Positions 1-8,892 of a DNA stretch of 64,000 bases are shown here, piece after piece. Origin of the DNA: Bacillota bacterium (lineage in GTDB: Bacteria > Bacillota > UBA4882 > UBA8346). The notes beneath the pieces were generated by a model. That model was not told the origin of the DNA and made no database searches. It saw only the letters and a list, made by a program, of their open reading frames with translations. A program made the translations under genes and the position numbers. Positions within the stretch are counted from its first letter, which is position 1. Every line of letters starts with the position of its first letter. Location of the stretch: assembly GCA_023394955.1 (NCBI GenBank), contig JAEWZY010000076.1, forward strand, positions 24,512 to 88,511. Reading direction: 5' to 3'.

Positions 1-197
1 ATCTTGACTCTAGATCCGGCGCGGAAATTATGAGTGTTTTTCAAGAATTGAACCGGCAGGGAATTACCATCATTCTGGTGACTCATGAGGAAGAGATCGC
101 TTCATATACCCGGCGGATCATTCGTTTTTTGGATGGCCGGATCATCTCCGATGAACCAATCCGGCAACGGGCGCTTTCTGAGGAGGCTTGTTTATGA
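1..197 (+). CDS. ABC transporter ATP-binding protein, C-terminal part (MacB/LolD type), truncated by window edge
   Basis: Only the last 64 or so codons are present; the reading frame enters at base 3. The visible residues include LDSRSGAEIMSVFQELN followed by GITIILVTHEEEIA, which is the D-loop and the switch histidine of an ABC ATPase, and then a typical C-terminal tail (RIIRFLDGRII). The stop overlaps the start of the next gene by four bases (ATGA), so the two are translationally coupled. Paired with a MacB-type permease, this should be the motor of an exporter acting on peptides, antibiotics or lipids at the cytoplasmic membrane. The substrate cannot be read from the sequence. Confidence 0.9.
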   Translation, partial: LDSRSGAEIMSVFQELNRQGITIILVTHEEEIASYTRRIIRFLDGRIISDEPIRQRALSEEACL

Positions 198-1390
198 AAG
201 CTTCTGAAAATGCGATGATGGCCTTTAGAAATATCTTGAATAATAAAATCCGTTCTTTCTTGACAATGTTGGGGATTATTATCGGAGTTGCCGCGGTAAT
301 CAGTATGATCTCCATTGGTGAAGGCGCTAAAAAAAGAGTTACCGATTCGATCACCGCCATGGGTTCAAATCTACTGATTGTCACCCGGGGACGGGGAGGC
401 AGGGGCGGCGGCTTCGGTCAAGGCTCGGCCACCTTAGGCCGTAAGGAAGTGGAATTGATCCAAAACAGTTCCTCCTTTATTACCAATATCGCTCCGGAGG
501 TCCGGACCAATCAAAATGTGGCCTACGCCGGTAGCAGTATGAATACTTCAATTATAGGTTGTACGGTTAATTATCCGTCGGTCCGCAATTATCAGGTGGA
601 TTCGGGAAGATTTTTTACCCAGGATGAAGTTGACGACAGGCGCAGGGTCGCGGTGCTCGGATCTTATATCAAAAATGAACTTTTTCCGGATTCCAATCCA
701 ATTGGGTCGATGCTCAAAGTAGGCCGGTTACGGTTGGAAGTCGTTGGAGTTTTAGCCGAGAAAGGCCAGAGCGGGTTTAGCAATAGTGACGATCTAATAC
801 TGGCCCCGTTAACCACAGTCCAGAAAAAGTTGGTTGGAAACGAGAATTACCAAGCAGTTTACATTCAAGTGGAAAATGAATCTGTTATGGACCAGGTCTA
901 CAATCGAGTTTATACGGCTTTAATAGATCGCTATCAGGATGAAGATCAGTTTAACCTTCGTAATCAAGCGGAGATTTTAACGGCGGTTCAAGAGTCTTCC
1001 AAGACCTTCACCTTTTTGTTGGCGGGTATTGCCGCAGTTTCACTTTTAGTAGGTGGTATCGGTATTATGAATATCATGTTGGTATCGGTGACGGAGCGGA
1101 TCCGGGAGATCGGTATCCGGAAAGCGATCGGCGCCCGGAAAGAAGAGATATTGTCTTTATTCCTAATTGAAGCGGTAATGCTCAGTTTAAGCGGAGGGCT
1201 AATCGGAATCCTGGCGGGGTGTTTAGCAGCCAAGGTGATGGCGAATTTATCAGGGTGGTCGGCCACGATCACTTTGCCCTCAGTTATGCTCTCCTTTGTT
1301 TTTTCGATTGCTATCGGCCTCTTTTTTGGGGTGTATCCTGCTTATAAAGCTTCCGGATTAAACCCGATTGAGGCGTTAAGACATGAATGA
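194..1390 (+). CDS. MacB/FtsX-family ABC transporter permease
   Basis: About 398 residues with the MacB layout: one N-terminal membrane segment (FLTMLGIIIGVAAVISMISIG), a large extracytoplasmic domain of roughly 220 residues, and three C-terminal membrane segments starting near TFLLAGIAAVSLLVGGIGIM. The C-terminal sequence VTERIREIGIRKAIGARKEEI is the conserved coupling region of this family. A glycine-rich stretch (TRGRGGRGGGFGQG) follows the first membrane segment. I prefer the ATG at 194 over an upstream in-frame TTG at 188, because GAGGAGG lies at good spacing before it and it overlaps the ATPase stop. It forms an exporter with the preceding ATPase; the adjoining two-component system may control it. 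Confidence 0.93.
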   Translation: MKASENAMMAFRNILNNKIRSFLTMLGIIIGVAAVISMISIGEGAKKRVTDSITAMGSNLLIVTRGRGGRGGGFGQGSATLGRKEVELIQNSSSFITNIAPEVRTNQNVAYAGSSMNTSIIGCTVNYPSVRNYQVDSGRFFTQDEVDDRRRVAVLGSYIKNELFPDSNPIGSMLKVGRLRLEVVGVLAEKGQSGFSNSDDLILAPLTTVQKKLVGNENYQAVYIQVENESVMDQVYNRVYTALIDRYQDEDQFNLRNQAEILTAVQESSKTFTFLLAGIAAVSLLVGGIGIMNIMLVSVTERIREIGIRKAIGARKEEILSLFLIEAVMLSLSGGLIGILAGCLAAKVMANLSGWSATITLPSVMLSFVFSIAIGLFFGVYPAYKASGLNPIEALRHE

Positions 1391-1401
1391 AGAGGAACGC
1401 C

Positions 1402-2088
1402 ATGGAACAGAAAAAGATAATGATTGCCGATGATGAAGCCAGACTTCGTAAACTGGTGGCTGATTTTTTGAAAAAGGAAGGATTCCAAGTCATTGAAGCG
1501 GAAGACGGGGCCCAAGCAATGGAATTGTTTGCGGCGGAAAACAAGATCGATTTGGTAATCCTAGATGTGATGATGCCCCGTTACGACGGCTGGGTTGTCT
1601 GCCACTATATCCGGAAAACTTCGTCAGTGCCGATTATTATGCTAACTGCCAAAAGTGAGGAATCGGATCAACTTTTCGGTTTTGAGATCGGAGCCGATGA
1701 GTATATCAGTAAACCCTTCAGCCCCAGCATCTTGATGGCCAGAGTTAAAGCTCTGTTCCGCAGAGCGGAAAATTTTAGCCCCAATAAAAACGCTTTTACC
1801 TATGACGGCCTAGTCATTGATAAAAAGCGGCGTTCGGTTTTGGTAGACGGTGAAATGGCTGAATTGAGTCCCAAAGAGTATGAACTCTTAGTTTATATGG
1901 TAGAGAATGCGGGAATCGCTTTGAGTAGGGAACAGATCCTCAATTCAGTCTGGGATTACGATTATTTCGGCGATGCCCGGACCGTAGATACCCATATTAA
2001 AAAACTACGGATGAAACTTAAGGGGAAGGGAAAGTTTTTGCAGACGGCGCGAGGCTTCGGCTATCGTTTCGAGGTGGAAAAACCATGA
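1402..2088 (+). CDS. OmpR/PhoB-family response regulator
   Basis: 228 residues. The N-terminal receiver domain carries the acidic pair in IADDEA and the phospho-acceptor Asp55 in LVILDVMMP; the conserved Lys lies in EYISKPF. The C-terminal winged helix (about 130-228) contains LSPKEYELLVYMVENAG and the recognition region DARTVDTHIKKLRMKL. An ATG at 1387 overlaps the permease stop, but AGAGGA precedes the ATG at 1402, so I take the latter. The gene overlaps the following kinase by four bases. It is a DNA-binding regulator, probably of this exporter operon; the target is inferred from position only. Confidence 0.93.
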   Translation: MEQKKIMIADDEARLRKLVADFLKKEGFQVIEAEDGAQAMELFAAENKIDLVILDVMMPRYDGWVVCHYIRKTSSVPIIMLTAKSEESDQLFGFEIGADEYISKPFSPSILMARVKALFRRAENFSPNKNAFTYDGLVIDKKRRSVLVDGEMAELSPKEYELLVYMVENAGIALSREQILNSVWDYDYFGDARTVDTHIKKLRMKLKGKGKFLQTARGFGYRFEVEKP

Positions 2089-3617
2089 AAAAGTCGATTC
2101 GGACCAAATTATTTTATGGGATCTTCGGCTTAGTAACCTTTTTTGTATTAATGTCATGGCTCTTAAATACGGGTTATTTAAAGAAGTTTTATATCGCGAA
2201 GAAAGAACATAAACTGGTAGACAACTATCATAGAATCGATGAAATATATGACGGTGATCCGGAAACGATCGGTTTGGATTTGGAGAAAATAGCGAGGAAC
2301 TCGGGGATGGCCGTTGTTATTTTCAGTAAGGAGCTTGAAGAAAAGTACAACTCCTTTCCCGAAATTCGGCCGAAGAAAAAAGAAGTGCCTTCGCCATCTC
2401 CGCTAGAACTTCCCAGGAAAACTAATCCTCCCATACTTCGGATTGTTAACCGGCATTTATTATTCATCAAATCGAAGCTAACCGCTTTAGGTGAGGGGGA
2501 TTACCAAACCGGAATCGTTGAAGAAGAACGATTGAATACGTCCTTTTTATATTTGGCGGTCCGTTTGAAAAATCAGGAATATCTTTGGTTGGAGACTCCA
2601 GTTTTTGAAATTATAGAGAGTACAGCCATTGCTAATCAATTTTCCTTGTTGACGGGTATTTTGACACTACTTATCGGATCGCTTGCAGCCTATTGCTATT
2701 CCAAAAAATTCACCGGGCCGATCCTGGAGTTGAATGAGATCGCCCGGCGCATCGCCAAACTTGATTTTAGCCGTAAGTATAAGACGGGCCCGAATTCGAA
2801 CCCAGGCGACGAATTAGGTGAACTGGGTAAAAGCATCAACTTTCTATCGGATGAGTTGGGGAAATCCATTCAAGAGCTGCGGGAAGCAAATATGAAACTA
2901 GCTGAAGACATTGAGCAGAAGCAGAAGATCGATCAGATGCGGAAAGAATTCGTCTCCAATGTCTCACATGAAATCAAAACACCCTTGGCATTGATTCAAG
3001 GCTATGCCGAAGGTTTAAAGGCCAATGTGGCGGAGAACGAAGCGGATAAAGAATTTTACTGTAATGTAATCATCGATGAAGTAATACGCATGAACAAGCT
3101 GGTGAAGGATCTTTTAGATCTATCCCGGATCGAATCCGGGTTTTACCAATTGGAGCCGGAAGAATTTGATCTAGTGGAATTGGTAAGATTGGCGCTGGAA
3201 AAGTATAAATTAAAGCTAAAAGTGGAAGGGGTTCTTGCTCAATTGGAAGGCCCGGAGTCCATTTTGGTTAAGGCCGATTACTTCCACATTGAACAAGTTT
3301 TTCTTAACTATTTGAACAACGCCCTTCATCACGTGGATGAAAGGAAGGTCATTAAAATTACCATTACCGGGCTGGCGGAAAAGGTTAGAGTATCGCTCTT
3401 TAATTCTGGCAAGCCCATTCCGGAGGAGGATTTAGACCAAGTTTGGTTTAGTTTTTATAAGGTCGACAAGGCCAGGACTAGGTCTTACGCAGGGACCGGT
3501 TTGGGCTTGTCAATCGTAAAAGCCATTATGGAACAAAGCCGGAACCGATATGGAGTATTTAATCATGAAGGTGGCGTCGAATTTTGGTTTGAGGTTGATC
3601 GGGCAGCCTTTCAATAA
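2085..3617 (+). CDS. Membrane sensor histidine kinase (HisKA/HATPase)
   Basis: 510 residues. There is an N-terminal membrane segment, an extracytoplasmic sensor region to about 190, and a second membrane segment (LLTGILTLLIGSLAAYCY). A HAMP-like linker and a short coiled coil follow, then the H-box SNVSHEIKTPLALIQGY with phospho-acceptor His295. The ATPase domain shows the N-box (HIEQVFLNYLNNALHHV) and the G-box (GTGLGLSIVKAIM). The sequence FNSGKPIPEEDLDQVWFSFYKVDKAR is usual for Firmicutes kinases. It overlaps the regulator by four bases, so the two form a pair. The stimulus is unknown; linkage to a MacB-type exporter suggests envelope stress or a toxic compound. Confidence 0.93.
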   Translation: MKKSIRTKLFYGIFGLVTFFVLMSWLLNTGYLKKFYIAKKEHKLVDNYHRIDEIYDGDPETIGLDLEKIARNSGMAVVIFSKELEEKYNSFPEIRPKKKEVPSPSPLELPRKTNPPILRIVNRHLLFIKSKLTALGEGDYQTGIVEEERLNTSFLYLAVRLKNQEYLWLETPVFEIIESTAIANQFSLLTGILTLLIGSLAAYCYSKKFTGPILELNEIARRIAKLDFSRKYKTGPNSNPGDELGELGKSINFLSDELGKSIQELREANMKLAEDIEQKQKIDQMRKEFVSNVSHEIKTPLALIQGYAEGLKANVAENEADKEFYCNVIIDEVIRMNKLVKDLLDLSRIESGFYQLEPEEFDLVELVRLALEKYKLKLKVEGVLAQLEGPESILVKADYFHIEQVFLNYLNNALHHVDERKVIKITITGLAEKVRVSLFNSGKPIPEEDLDQVWFSFYKVDKARTRSYAGTGLGLSIVKAIMEQSRNRYGVFNHEGGVEFWFEVDRAAFQ

Positions 3618-3659
3618 GCCAATTCAAGGATGAGAAATCGGAAGTCATGAGGCTACATT

Positions 3660-4820
3660 ATGAATCAAGAACAAAACAAGATTTTTAAAGCTGAACCGCT
3701 TTGGATTAGGGGTTTCATCTTAATTACTATTCTCAATTTTTTAATCTATTTGGGTTTTCAAATGCTCCATCCGACATTACCGGTTTACGCCCGGCTTCTG
3801 GGGGGAAACGACGCCGAAGCCGGGCTGCTCGTGGGCGTTCTAACGCTGGCTGCGGTTTTAGCCCGCCCATTTATCGGCTTGCTTTTAGATCTCTATGGGC
3901 GAAAATGGATCTTCTTTGTCGGCCTAATTGGTTTGATCGCCATCGTTAGCGGTTACATTTGGGCGCCATCCATCGGGGTGTTATTGGTCATCCGTTTTCT
4001 CCACGGTTTAAGTTGGGGTATTGCGGGGACCGCTTCCAGCACCGTGGCTTCGGACTTGATTCCCAAATCAAGGTTTGGCGAGGGGACGGGATATTTCAAT
4101 TTAACAACCACTTTAACCATGGCGCTGGCTCCGGCATTGGGACTCTATTTGATTCAACATTACAGTTTTCCGGTAATGTTTATGGTTTCGGTTGCTTTAT
4201 CGGCCATTGCCGCCTTGATCAGTTTGGGTATTGAATATCGCGCGGTTATGCCCCGAAAGCGGTTTGGATCTTTGCTGGAAAAAACCGCTGTTATGCCTTC
4301 GTGTACCATTTTCTTCGTTAGCATGACCCATGGTCCGATACTTACTTTTATCACACTGTATGCTTCTGAACAAGGGATTACCAACATAGGCCCCTTTTTT
4401 ACAGTCTTTGCGTCCGTTTTGTTTATTACCAGGCCATTCGTAGGCCGCTACTCAGATAAGTATGGCATTCCAACTCTGATCATACCGGGAACTATCCTAA
4501 TTGGGGCGGCAATGATTATGCTTTATTCAGTCCATTCCCTGCTCGGTTTCTTATGGGCCGGCGCCTGTTATGGGTTGGGTTATGGAGCGGTTTTTCCAAG
4601 TTTACAAGCTATGGCGGTTATCGCCGCGCCTCCGGAACGCCGTGGCGCGGCAAACGGCAATTTCCTCACCGGTCTCGATCTGGGGATCGGCATTAGCGCG
4701 GTTGTTTATGGATTTGTCGCTCAAGCTGTCGGTTATAGGAGTATGTATTTCTGGACTATAATACCGGTATTAATGGCTTTGTTTAGTTTTCTATTCTTGA
4801 GACGAAAAAAGAAAAAGTAA
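3660..4820 (+). CDS. Major facilitator superfamily transporter
   Basis: 386 residues with about twelve hydrophobic segments. The cytoplasmic loop motif between helices 2 and 3 is visible as GLLLDLYGRKW, and a second copy, GRYSDKYG, lies in the second half; this is the standard MFS duplication. It ends in a run of basic residues (RRKKKK). It starts 42 bases after the kinase and may be co-transcribed with the exporter and two-component genes. It resembles drug or metabolite efflux carriers of the YfcJ/YhhS type, but the substrate is not determinable here. The next gene is convergent only 17 bases away and no clear terminator is visible between them. Confidence 0.9.
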   Translation: MNQEQNKIFKAEPLWIRGFILITILNFLIYLGFQMLHPTLPVYARLLGGNDAEAGLLVGVLTLAAVLARPFIGLLLDLYGRKWIFFVGLIGLIAIVSGYIWAPSIGVLLVIRFLHGLSWGIAGTASSTVASDLIPKSRFGEGTGYFNLTTTLTMALAPALGLYLIQHYSFPVMFMVSVALSAIAALISLGIEYRAVMPRKRFGSLLEKTAVMPSCTIFFVSMTHGPILTFITLYASEQGITNIGPFFTVFASVLFITRPFVGRYSDKYGIPTLIIPGTILIGAAMIMLYSVHSLLGFLWAGACYGLGYGAVFPSLQAMAVIAAPPERRGAANGNFLTGLDLGIGISAVVYGFVAQAVGYRSMYFWTIIPVLMALFSFLFLRRKKKK

Positions 4821-4837
4821 TTATCCCAATCACCGGT

Positions 4838-5653
4838 TCAGCCTTTAACCGCTCCCATGGTTAGGCCTTTGATCACATAACGTTGAAAGATCATTGTCAA
4901 GATAATCGCCGGAGCGATAATCACTACCGCCGCCGCCATAACACTGCCCCAGTTGACTTCGGCATATGAAACAAAGTTATAGATAGCGATGGGCAAGGTC
5001 TTGGTCTGTTGGGCGCTGAGAACCATGGAAAACATGAAATTATTCCAGGAAAAGAGAAACGATAAAGTAGTTGCGGTTAAGACACCCGGCCCGGAGATGG
5101 GGAGAATGATCTTTAAAAAAAGTCCCTGAATAGTACAGCCGTCGACTCGAGCCGATTCTTCCAATTCATGAGGTATCCCATCAAAATAATTAATCATGAT
5201 CCAAACGATAAAAGGCAAGCCAACCAGCATATGGCTGGCGATCAAGGCGGTGTACGTATCGACTAACCTTAACTTTGAAAAAATGATGTACCAAGGAATT
5301 AAGAATGATATTCCCGGCATTAGTCTGGCTACTAAGATAAAAACGCCTAAGGTATGTTGCTTATGCCTGGAAATGGAATAAGCGGCCGGAAGTCCAAGGG
5401 CTAGCGACAATATGGTCGAACCAACGGCGATAATCGAACTGTTGAGCAAGTATTGGCTAAAGTTTTGGTCGACAAAGACCCGCAGATAGTTTTCGACAGT
5501 CGGTTTGAAAATCCAAACCGGAGGCATTGATACAATCTGGGCTTGGGTCTTAAAGGAGGAGGAAATGATCCAAAACAGTGGAAAAATGAACGGGATCATG
5601 ATGAGCAAGATTAAACAGTACCATCCAATATTGAAAAGAGTTTTCCGGCGCAT
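4838..5653 (-). CDS. Carbohydrate ABC transporter permease, MalG type
   Basis: 271 residues, six predicted membrane helices. The EAA loop that contacts the ATPase is visible as ELEESARVDGCTIQGLFLKIILP. The N-terminus (VENYLRVF after the first helix) and the C-terminus (FQRYVIKGLTMGAVKG) are typical of MalG-like sugar permeases. It is the third gene of the minus-strand unit binding protein - MalF type - MalG type and lies 36 bases after the MalF partner. No ATPase is encoded in the unit, so a shared MsmX-like ATPase elsewhere is expected. The sugar is unknown. Confidence 0.94.
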   Translation of the reverse strand: MRRKTLFNIGWYCLILLIMIPFIFPLFWIISSSFKTQAQIVSMPPVWIFKPTVENYLRVFVDQNFSQYLLNSSIIAVGSTILSLALGLPAAYSISRHKQHTLGVFILVARLMPGISFLIPWYIIFSKLRLVDTYTALIASHMLVGLPFIVWIMINYFDGIPHELEESARVDGCTIQGLFLKIILPISGPGVLTATTLSFLFSWNNFMFSMVLSAQQTKTLPIAIYNFVSYAEVNWGSVMAAAVVIIAPAIILTMIFQRYVIKGLTMGAVKG

Positions 5654-5689
5654 CCTCTTCAGCTCCTTTTAGATATTTAAATTTATTCG

Positions 5690-6568
5690 TTAAAAATCAT
5701 AGGTTTTTCTAATTTTTAAGACAACAAGGCTAAAACCGAGAACAATCGCAAACAGTGCCACTAAGGCGGAAGATGCGGCCCCGAAACGAAAATAGCCGAA
5801 ACCCAAGTTGTAAGCGTAGATATTTAATGTTTCCGAAGCGAAACCAGGCCCCCCGGCGGTCATTACATAAATAATATCGTAGGTCTTTAAGGCGTCGATA
5901 CTTCGCAAGACCATCGCAATTAAGATGGTCGGGCGCAACAGCGGCAGGGTGATCCGGCGCAAAGTCTGTAAAGGAGTTGCTCCGTCAACCAGGGCTGCTT
6001 CATAAGGTTCAGTGGGCAGACCGGCTAATCCGGCCATCACGATCAGGGAAATCATCGGGGTCCATTGCCAGATATCCACTAACGCCAAGGAGGGAATAAC
6101 AGCCAGATTAGAAGCCAACCATTTCGATCCCGGTAAACCCAGTAGTTTTAATGCATAATTTCCCAAACCAATTGTCGGCTCATAAAATAAAGTCCAGGAT
6201 AATCCAACTGCCACAGGAGTTGCTACCATCGGCAACAATAGAATTAATTTCGCTAAATTCTTGCCGCGAAATTCCCGGTCTAAAATAAGGGCGATGATCA
6301 CACCCAAGACTGTTTCCACACCTACCGCCAGGATCGTGAAATATAAGGTCAACCAGAAAGCATTATAGAAACGTGATTCTTGAAACATAGCCACGTAATT
6401 GCCTAATCCGATAAAGTCGGCGGTCCCTCCGGAACTCATATTCCAATCGGTAAAACTGACAAAGAAAGTATAGAGGATCGGGAAGACCATCATCACAACA
6501 ATGAAGATTGCTGCGGGAAGCGGAAATATCCAATTAATATTTTTTTCGATGAAGCGACCGATCTTCAA
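5690..6568 (-). CDS. Carbohydrate ABC transporter permease, MalF type
   Basis: 292 residues with six hydrophobic helices and the EAA loop PYEAALVDGATPLQTLRRITLP. The N-terminal helix (WIFPLPAAIFIVVMMVFPILYTFFVSFTDW) and the motif VMTAGGPGFASETLNIYAY are characteristic of the MalF/UgpA group. It pairs with the MalG-type permease just downstream to form the membrane channel of a sugar importer. It is separated from the upstream binding-protein gene by a strong hairpin at 6605-6627, which should lower its expression relative to the binding protein. Confidence 0.94.
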   Translation of the reverse strand: MKIGRFIEKNINWIFPLPAAIFIVVMMVFPILYTFFVSFTDWNMSSGGTADFIGLGNYVAMFQESRFYNAFWLTLYFTILAVGVETVLGVIIALILDREFRGKNLAKLILLLPMVATPVAVGLSWTLFYEPTIGLGNYALKLLGLPGSKWLASNLAVIPSLALVDIWQWTPMISLIVMAGLAGLPTEPYEAALVDGATPLQTLRRITLPLLRPTILIAMVLRSIDALKTYDIIYVMTAGGPGFASETLNIYAYNLGFGYFRFGAASSALVALFAIVLGFSLVVLKIRKTYDF

Positions 6569-6591
6569 AACTTACACCCCCTGTAAATAAG

Positions 6592-6627
6592 GCCGTTTAA
6601 AAACCGGGTGCGGCAAAGCCGCACCCG
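6592..6627 (-). terminator. Intercistronic hairpin between binding-protein and permease genes
   Basis: A perfect 10-bp stem (CGGGTGCGGC at 6605-6614 with its complement at 6618-6627) has a 3-base loop. On the minus strand it is followed by GTTTTT. It lies right after the binding-protein stop and before the permease start. It can act as a partial terminator or an RNA-end stabiliser, a common way to make more binding protein than permease. Confidence 0.75.
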
Positions 6628-6634
6628 TTAAAGA

Positions 6635-7951
6635 TTATTTCTTTAATTCACCGGCTTTTGCCAATAGATCGTTTACTTTTTTCGCGGCTGCCTTCGCTGC
6701 GGTATCAATATCCGCTGTTCCACCCGAGTCAATCGCTTTGACAATTACTTCACCGATCGCGTCACGGGCCTCAACGACCGAGGTCATTAAGGGGCGGTCA
6801 TAGGGAGTGGCGATGGGCCCGGTCTTTTTCATTGTAATAGCCATATCCGGATGAATTTTGGCTAAAACTTCAGGGTCGCTCCATACTGAAGTTCTCGACA
6901 TCGTATTCCCGGTTAGTTGAGCCTTTTTGGTGATCTCCGGGCTAGTGGCCCATTTAATAAAGGTCCAGGCTGAGCTTTTGTTTTTGGATTGATTGGCCAT
7001 ACTGAGAGACCAAGGAACAATCATAAACGGACGGTGATCCGCCGGTCCGGCGGGAAATACCGCTATGCCCAGTTTATCATGGATTTTGGATTTGGAAGGA
7101 TCCAACAATGGCGGAATTAACACGCTGGCGTCAGTCCACATCGCCGCTTTGCCGCTGGCGAACAGGGCCTGAGCTTGGGGCCAGGACATATTTGTGACGC
7201 CGGGAGGTCCATAATCATGAAGCAGTTTGCCATAATATTTGAAAGCCTTAATAGCTTCGGGCGTATCGAGGACGCATCTCCCATTTTTGATGAAGTCTCC
7301 ACCAAAGCCATATAAGTAACTGGAAAGCTGAGTAACTGCAGCCGACCTCTGACCACGGGAGACGATGCCGTAAATATCTTCGGCGGGATTATGGAGCGCC
7401 TTCGCCGCTGCCTCTAACTCCTCCAAAGTGGAGGGAGGCGCTATTTTTGCCTTTTCAAAGAGGTCTTTGCGGTAAAAGACAACTTGCCATTCGGTAACTA
7501 AAGGAATCGAATAAACTTTATCATCTAAGGTGACCGCTTTAACCGATGAATCGGGATAATCCTTCCAGTTCCAGTCGGCGGATTCTTTTTGATTGATGTA
7601 TGAATTCAAATGATTGTACCATTTGTTCTTGAAAAACAGTCTGCCTTCTTGGAGCGGCCGGGTCATAAAAACATCAATGGAGGAAGCCCCGGAAGTAAAC
7701 TCCACTGTCAATTTGGGAGTCAATTGGTTTTCTTCGTAACTTTCGAAATTGATCTTGATTCCATGAGTTTTTTCAAATTCGGGTAATAAGGGTTTAATTG
7801 CGTCCGTCCAAGGATGGTTGGCCAAAACAACTCTGAGGGTAGGCACTTTCTTGGGAGCGCTAAAAGAAACCGGGATTAAGACTGCCAGTAGAGTTACGGC
7901 CATGCAGATCATCAACAAACCCATTGTCAATCTTTTCTTTAAAATAGCCAT
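6635..7951 (-). CDS. Extracellular sugar-binding protein of ABC transporter (family 1)
   Basis: 438 residues. The signal peptide has a basic start (AILKKRL), a hydrophobic core and a probable cleavage site after SFSA; there is no lipobox cysteine at the cleavage point. The mature protein has the family-1 solute-binding pattern: an early beta-strand LRVVLANHPWTDAI, then FEKTHGIKINFESY, then MWTDASVLIPPLLD and the hinge region FPAGPADHRPF. It captures a sugar or oligosaccharide for the two permeases downstream. The gene is preceded by about 270 bases without a gene and a terminator that separates it from the two-component pair. The ligand is unknown. Confidence 0.93.
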   Translation of the reverse strand: MAILKKRLTMGLLMICMAVTLLAVLIPVSFSAPKKVPTLRVVLANHPWTDAIKPLLPEFEKTHGIKINFESYEENQLTPKLTVEFTSGASSIDVFMTRPLQEGRLFFKNKWYNHLNSYINQKESADWNWKDYPDSSVKAVTLDDKVYSIPLVTEWQVVFYRKDLFEKAKIAPPSTLEELEAAAKALHNPAEDIYGIVSRGQRSAAVTQLSSYLYGFGGDFIKNGRCVLDTPEAIKAFKYYGKLLHDYGPPGVTNMSWPQAQALFASGKAAMWTDASVLIPPLLDPSKSKIHDKLGIAVFPAGPADHRPFMIVPWSLSMANQSKNKSSAWTFIKWATSPEITKKAQLTGNTMSRTSVWSDPEVLAKIHPDMAITMKKTGPIATPYDRPLMTSVVEARDAIGEVIVKAIDSGGTADIDTAAKAAAKKVNDLLAKAGELKK

Positions 7952-8161
7952 TTTATTCCCTCCCTTTTATTATTAAACAATGAGAGCCAGCCAAATAATT
8001 TGAATGAACCACCCCCTGTTATATTTTCTTGAAATACACATAAACAATTTGTAACATTCCTTGATTCTAACAATAACACCTTCAGTGAAAAATGTCTTGT
8101 TACAAGAATACTATTACTTGTCATAACTTTTGCTGGTTATTCGGTCCAGATGAAGATGTTT
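7952..8161 (-). other. Intergenic leader upstream of sugar-binding-protein gene
   Basis: AT-rich stretch that must hold the promoter and leader of the importer operon, since a terminator at 8162-8198 closes the upstream transcript. A good ribosome binding site (GGGAGGG) precedes the start. I could not assign confident -35/-10 boxes. Confidence 0.4.
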
Positions 8162-8198
8162 AAAAATAAAAAAACCTGGGAACCTTGTTGGCGCCAGG
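8162..8198 (-). terminator. Intrinsic terminator of the NarL-type two-component operon
   Basis: On the minus strand a stem CCTGG/CCAGG (8194-8198 with 8175-8179) is followed by a run of seven T residues and then further T-rich sequence. It lies about 20 bases after the response-regulator stop. Confidence 0.7.
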
Positions 8199-8220
8199 CA
8201 TACACTTTAGGATTTTTATA

Positions 8221-8892
8221 TTAGACTAAACCGGCTTTACTCGCCATCTTCGCCACTAATACCCGATCTTTGACCCCCATTTTACAGTAAATAATACTAA
8301 CATAGTTTCGTACAGTTTGTTCTCCGATGTAAAGCTGTTTGGCAATCTCCCGGTTATCATACCCTTGGGCGATTAGGCTCAAAATTTCCTTTTCCCGATT
8401 GCTTAATTGATCCAGCCAATCCGGGAAGTTTAATGTTATATCTACGCTAGGTTTGTCTTCGGTAGTATTAACCAACTTTTTTACTAATTTGGAGGCTACT
8501 TTGGGAGCGATTAACACGTTACCTTCGAATACGACGCGAATAGCCGCAATCAAGTCTGCGGGCGGCACGTTTTTCAATAAATATCCGGCAGCCCCATATT
8601 TAAGGGCTTCGATAATGTATTCGTCATCATCAAATGTGGTCAGCATGATAACCCGGATCTCTGAAAAACGCTCAATGATAATGCGGGCGCTCTCAACCCC
8701 GTTCATTTCCGGCATTCGGACATCCATTAGGATTACATCCGGATCCGATGAGGAAGCTAACTCGACCGCCTCCCGGCCATTCCGGGCCACGCCTACTACT
8801 TTGATATCATCGGTCGTTTTTTCCAAGACCATCCGTAAGCTTTCCACGAAAAGGATCTGATCATCTACAAGTAAAACTTTAATTTTCTCCAT
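8221..8892 (-). CDS. NarL/FixJ-family response regulator (LuxR-type HTH)
   Basis: 223 residues. The receiver domain has LLVDDQ near the start and phospho-acceptor Asp57 in DVILMDVRMPEMNG, with the conserved Lys in YLLKNVPP. The C-terminal LuxR-type helix-turn-helix is clear: LSNREKEILSLIAQGYDNREIAKQLYIGEQTVRNYVSIIYCKMGVKDR. It overlaps the upstream kinase gene by 14 bases, so they are coupled. The neighbouring sugar importer is the obvious candidate target, but there is a terminator between them, so this is inference from position. Confidence 0.94.
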   Translation of the reverse strand: MEKIKVLLVDDQILFVESLRMVLEKTTDDIKVVGVARNGREAVELASSSDPDVILMDVRMPEMNGVESARIIIERFSEIRVIMLTTFDDDEYIIEALKYGAAGYLLKNVPPADLIAAIRVVFEGNVLIAPKVASKLVKKLVNTTEDKPSVDITLNFPDWLDQLSNREKEILSLIAQGYDNREIAKQLYIGEQTVRNYVSIIYCKMGVKDRVLVAKMASKAGLV

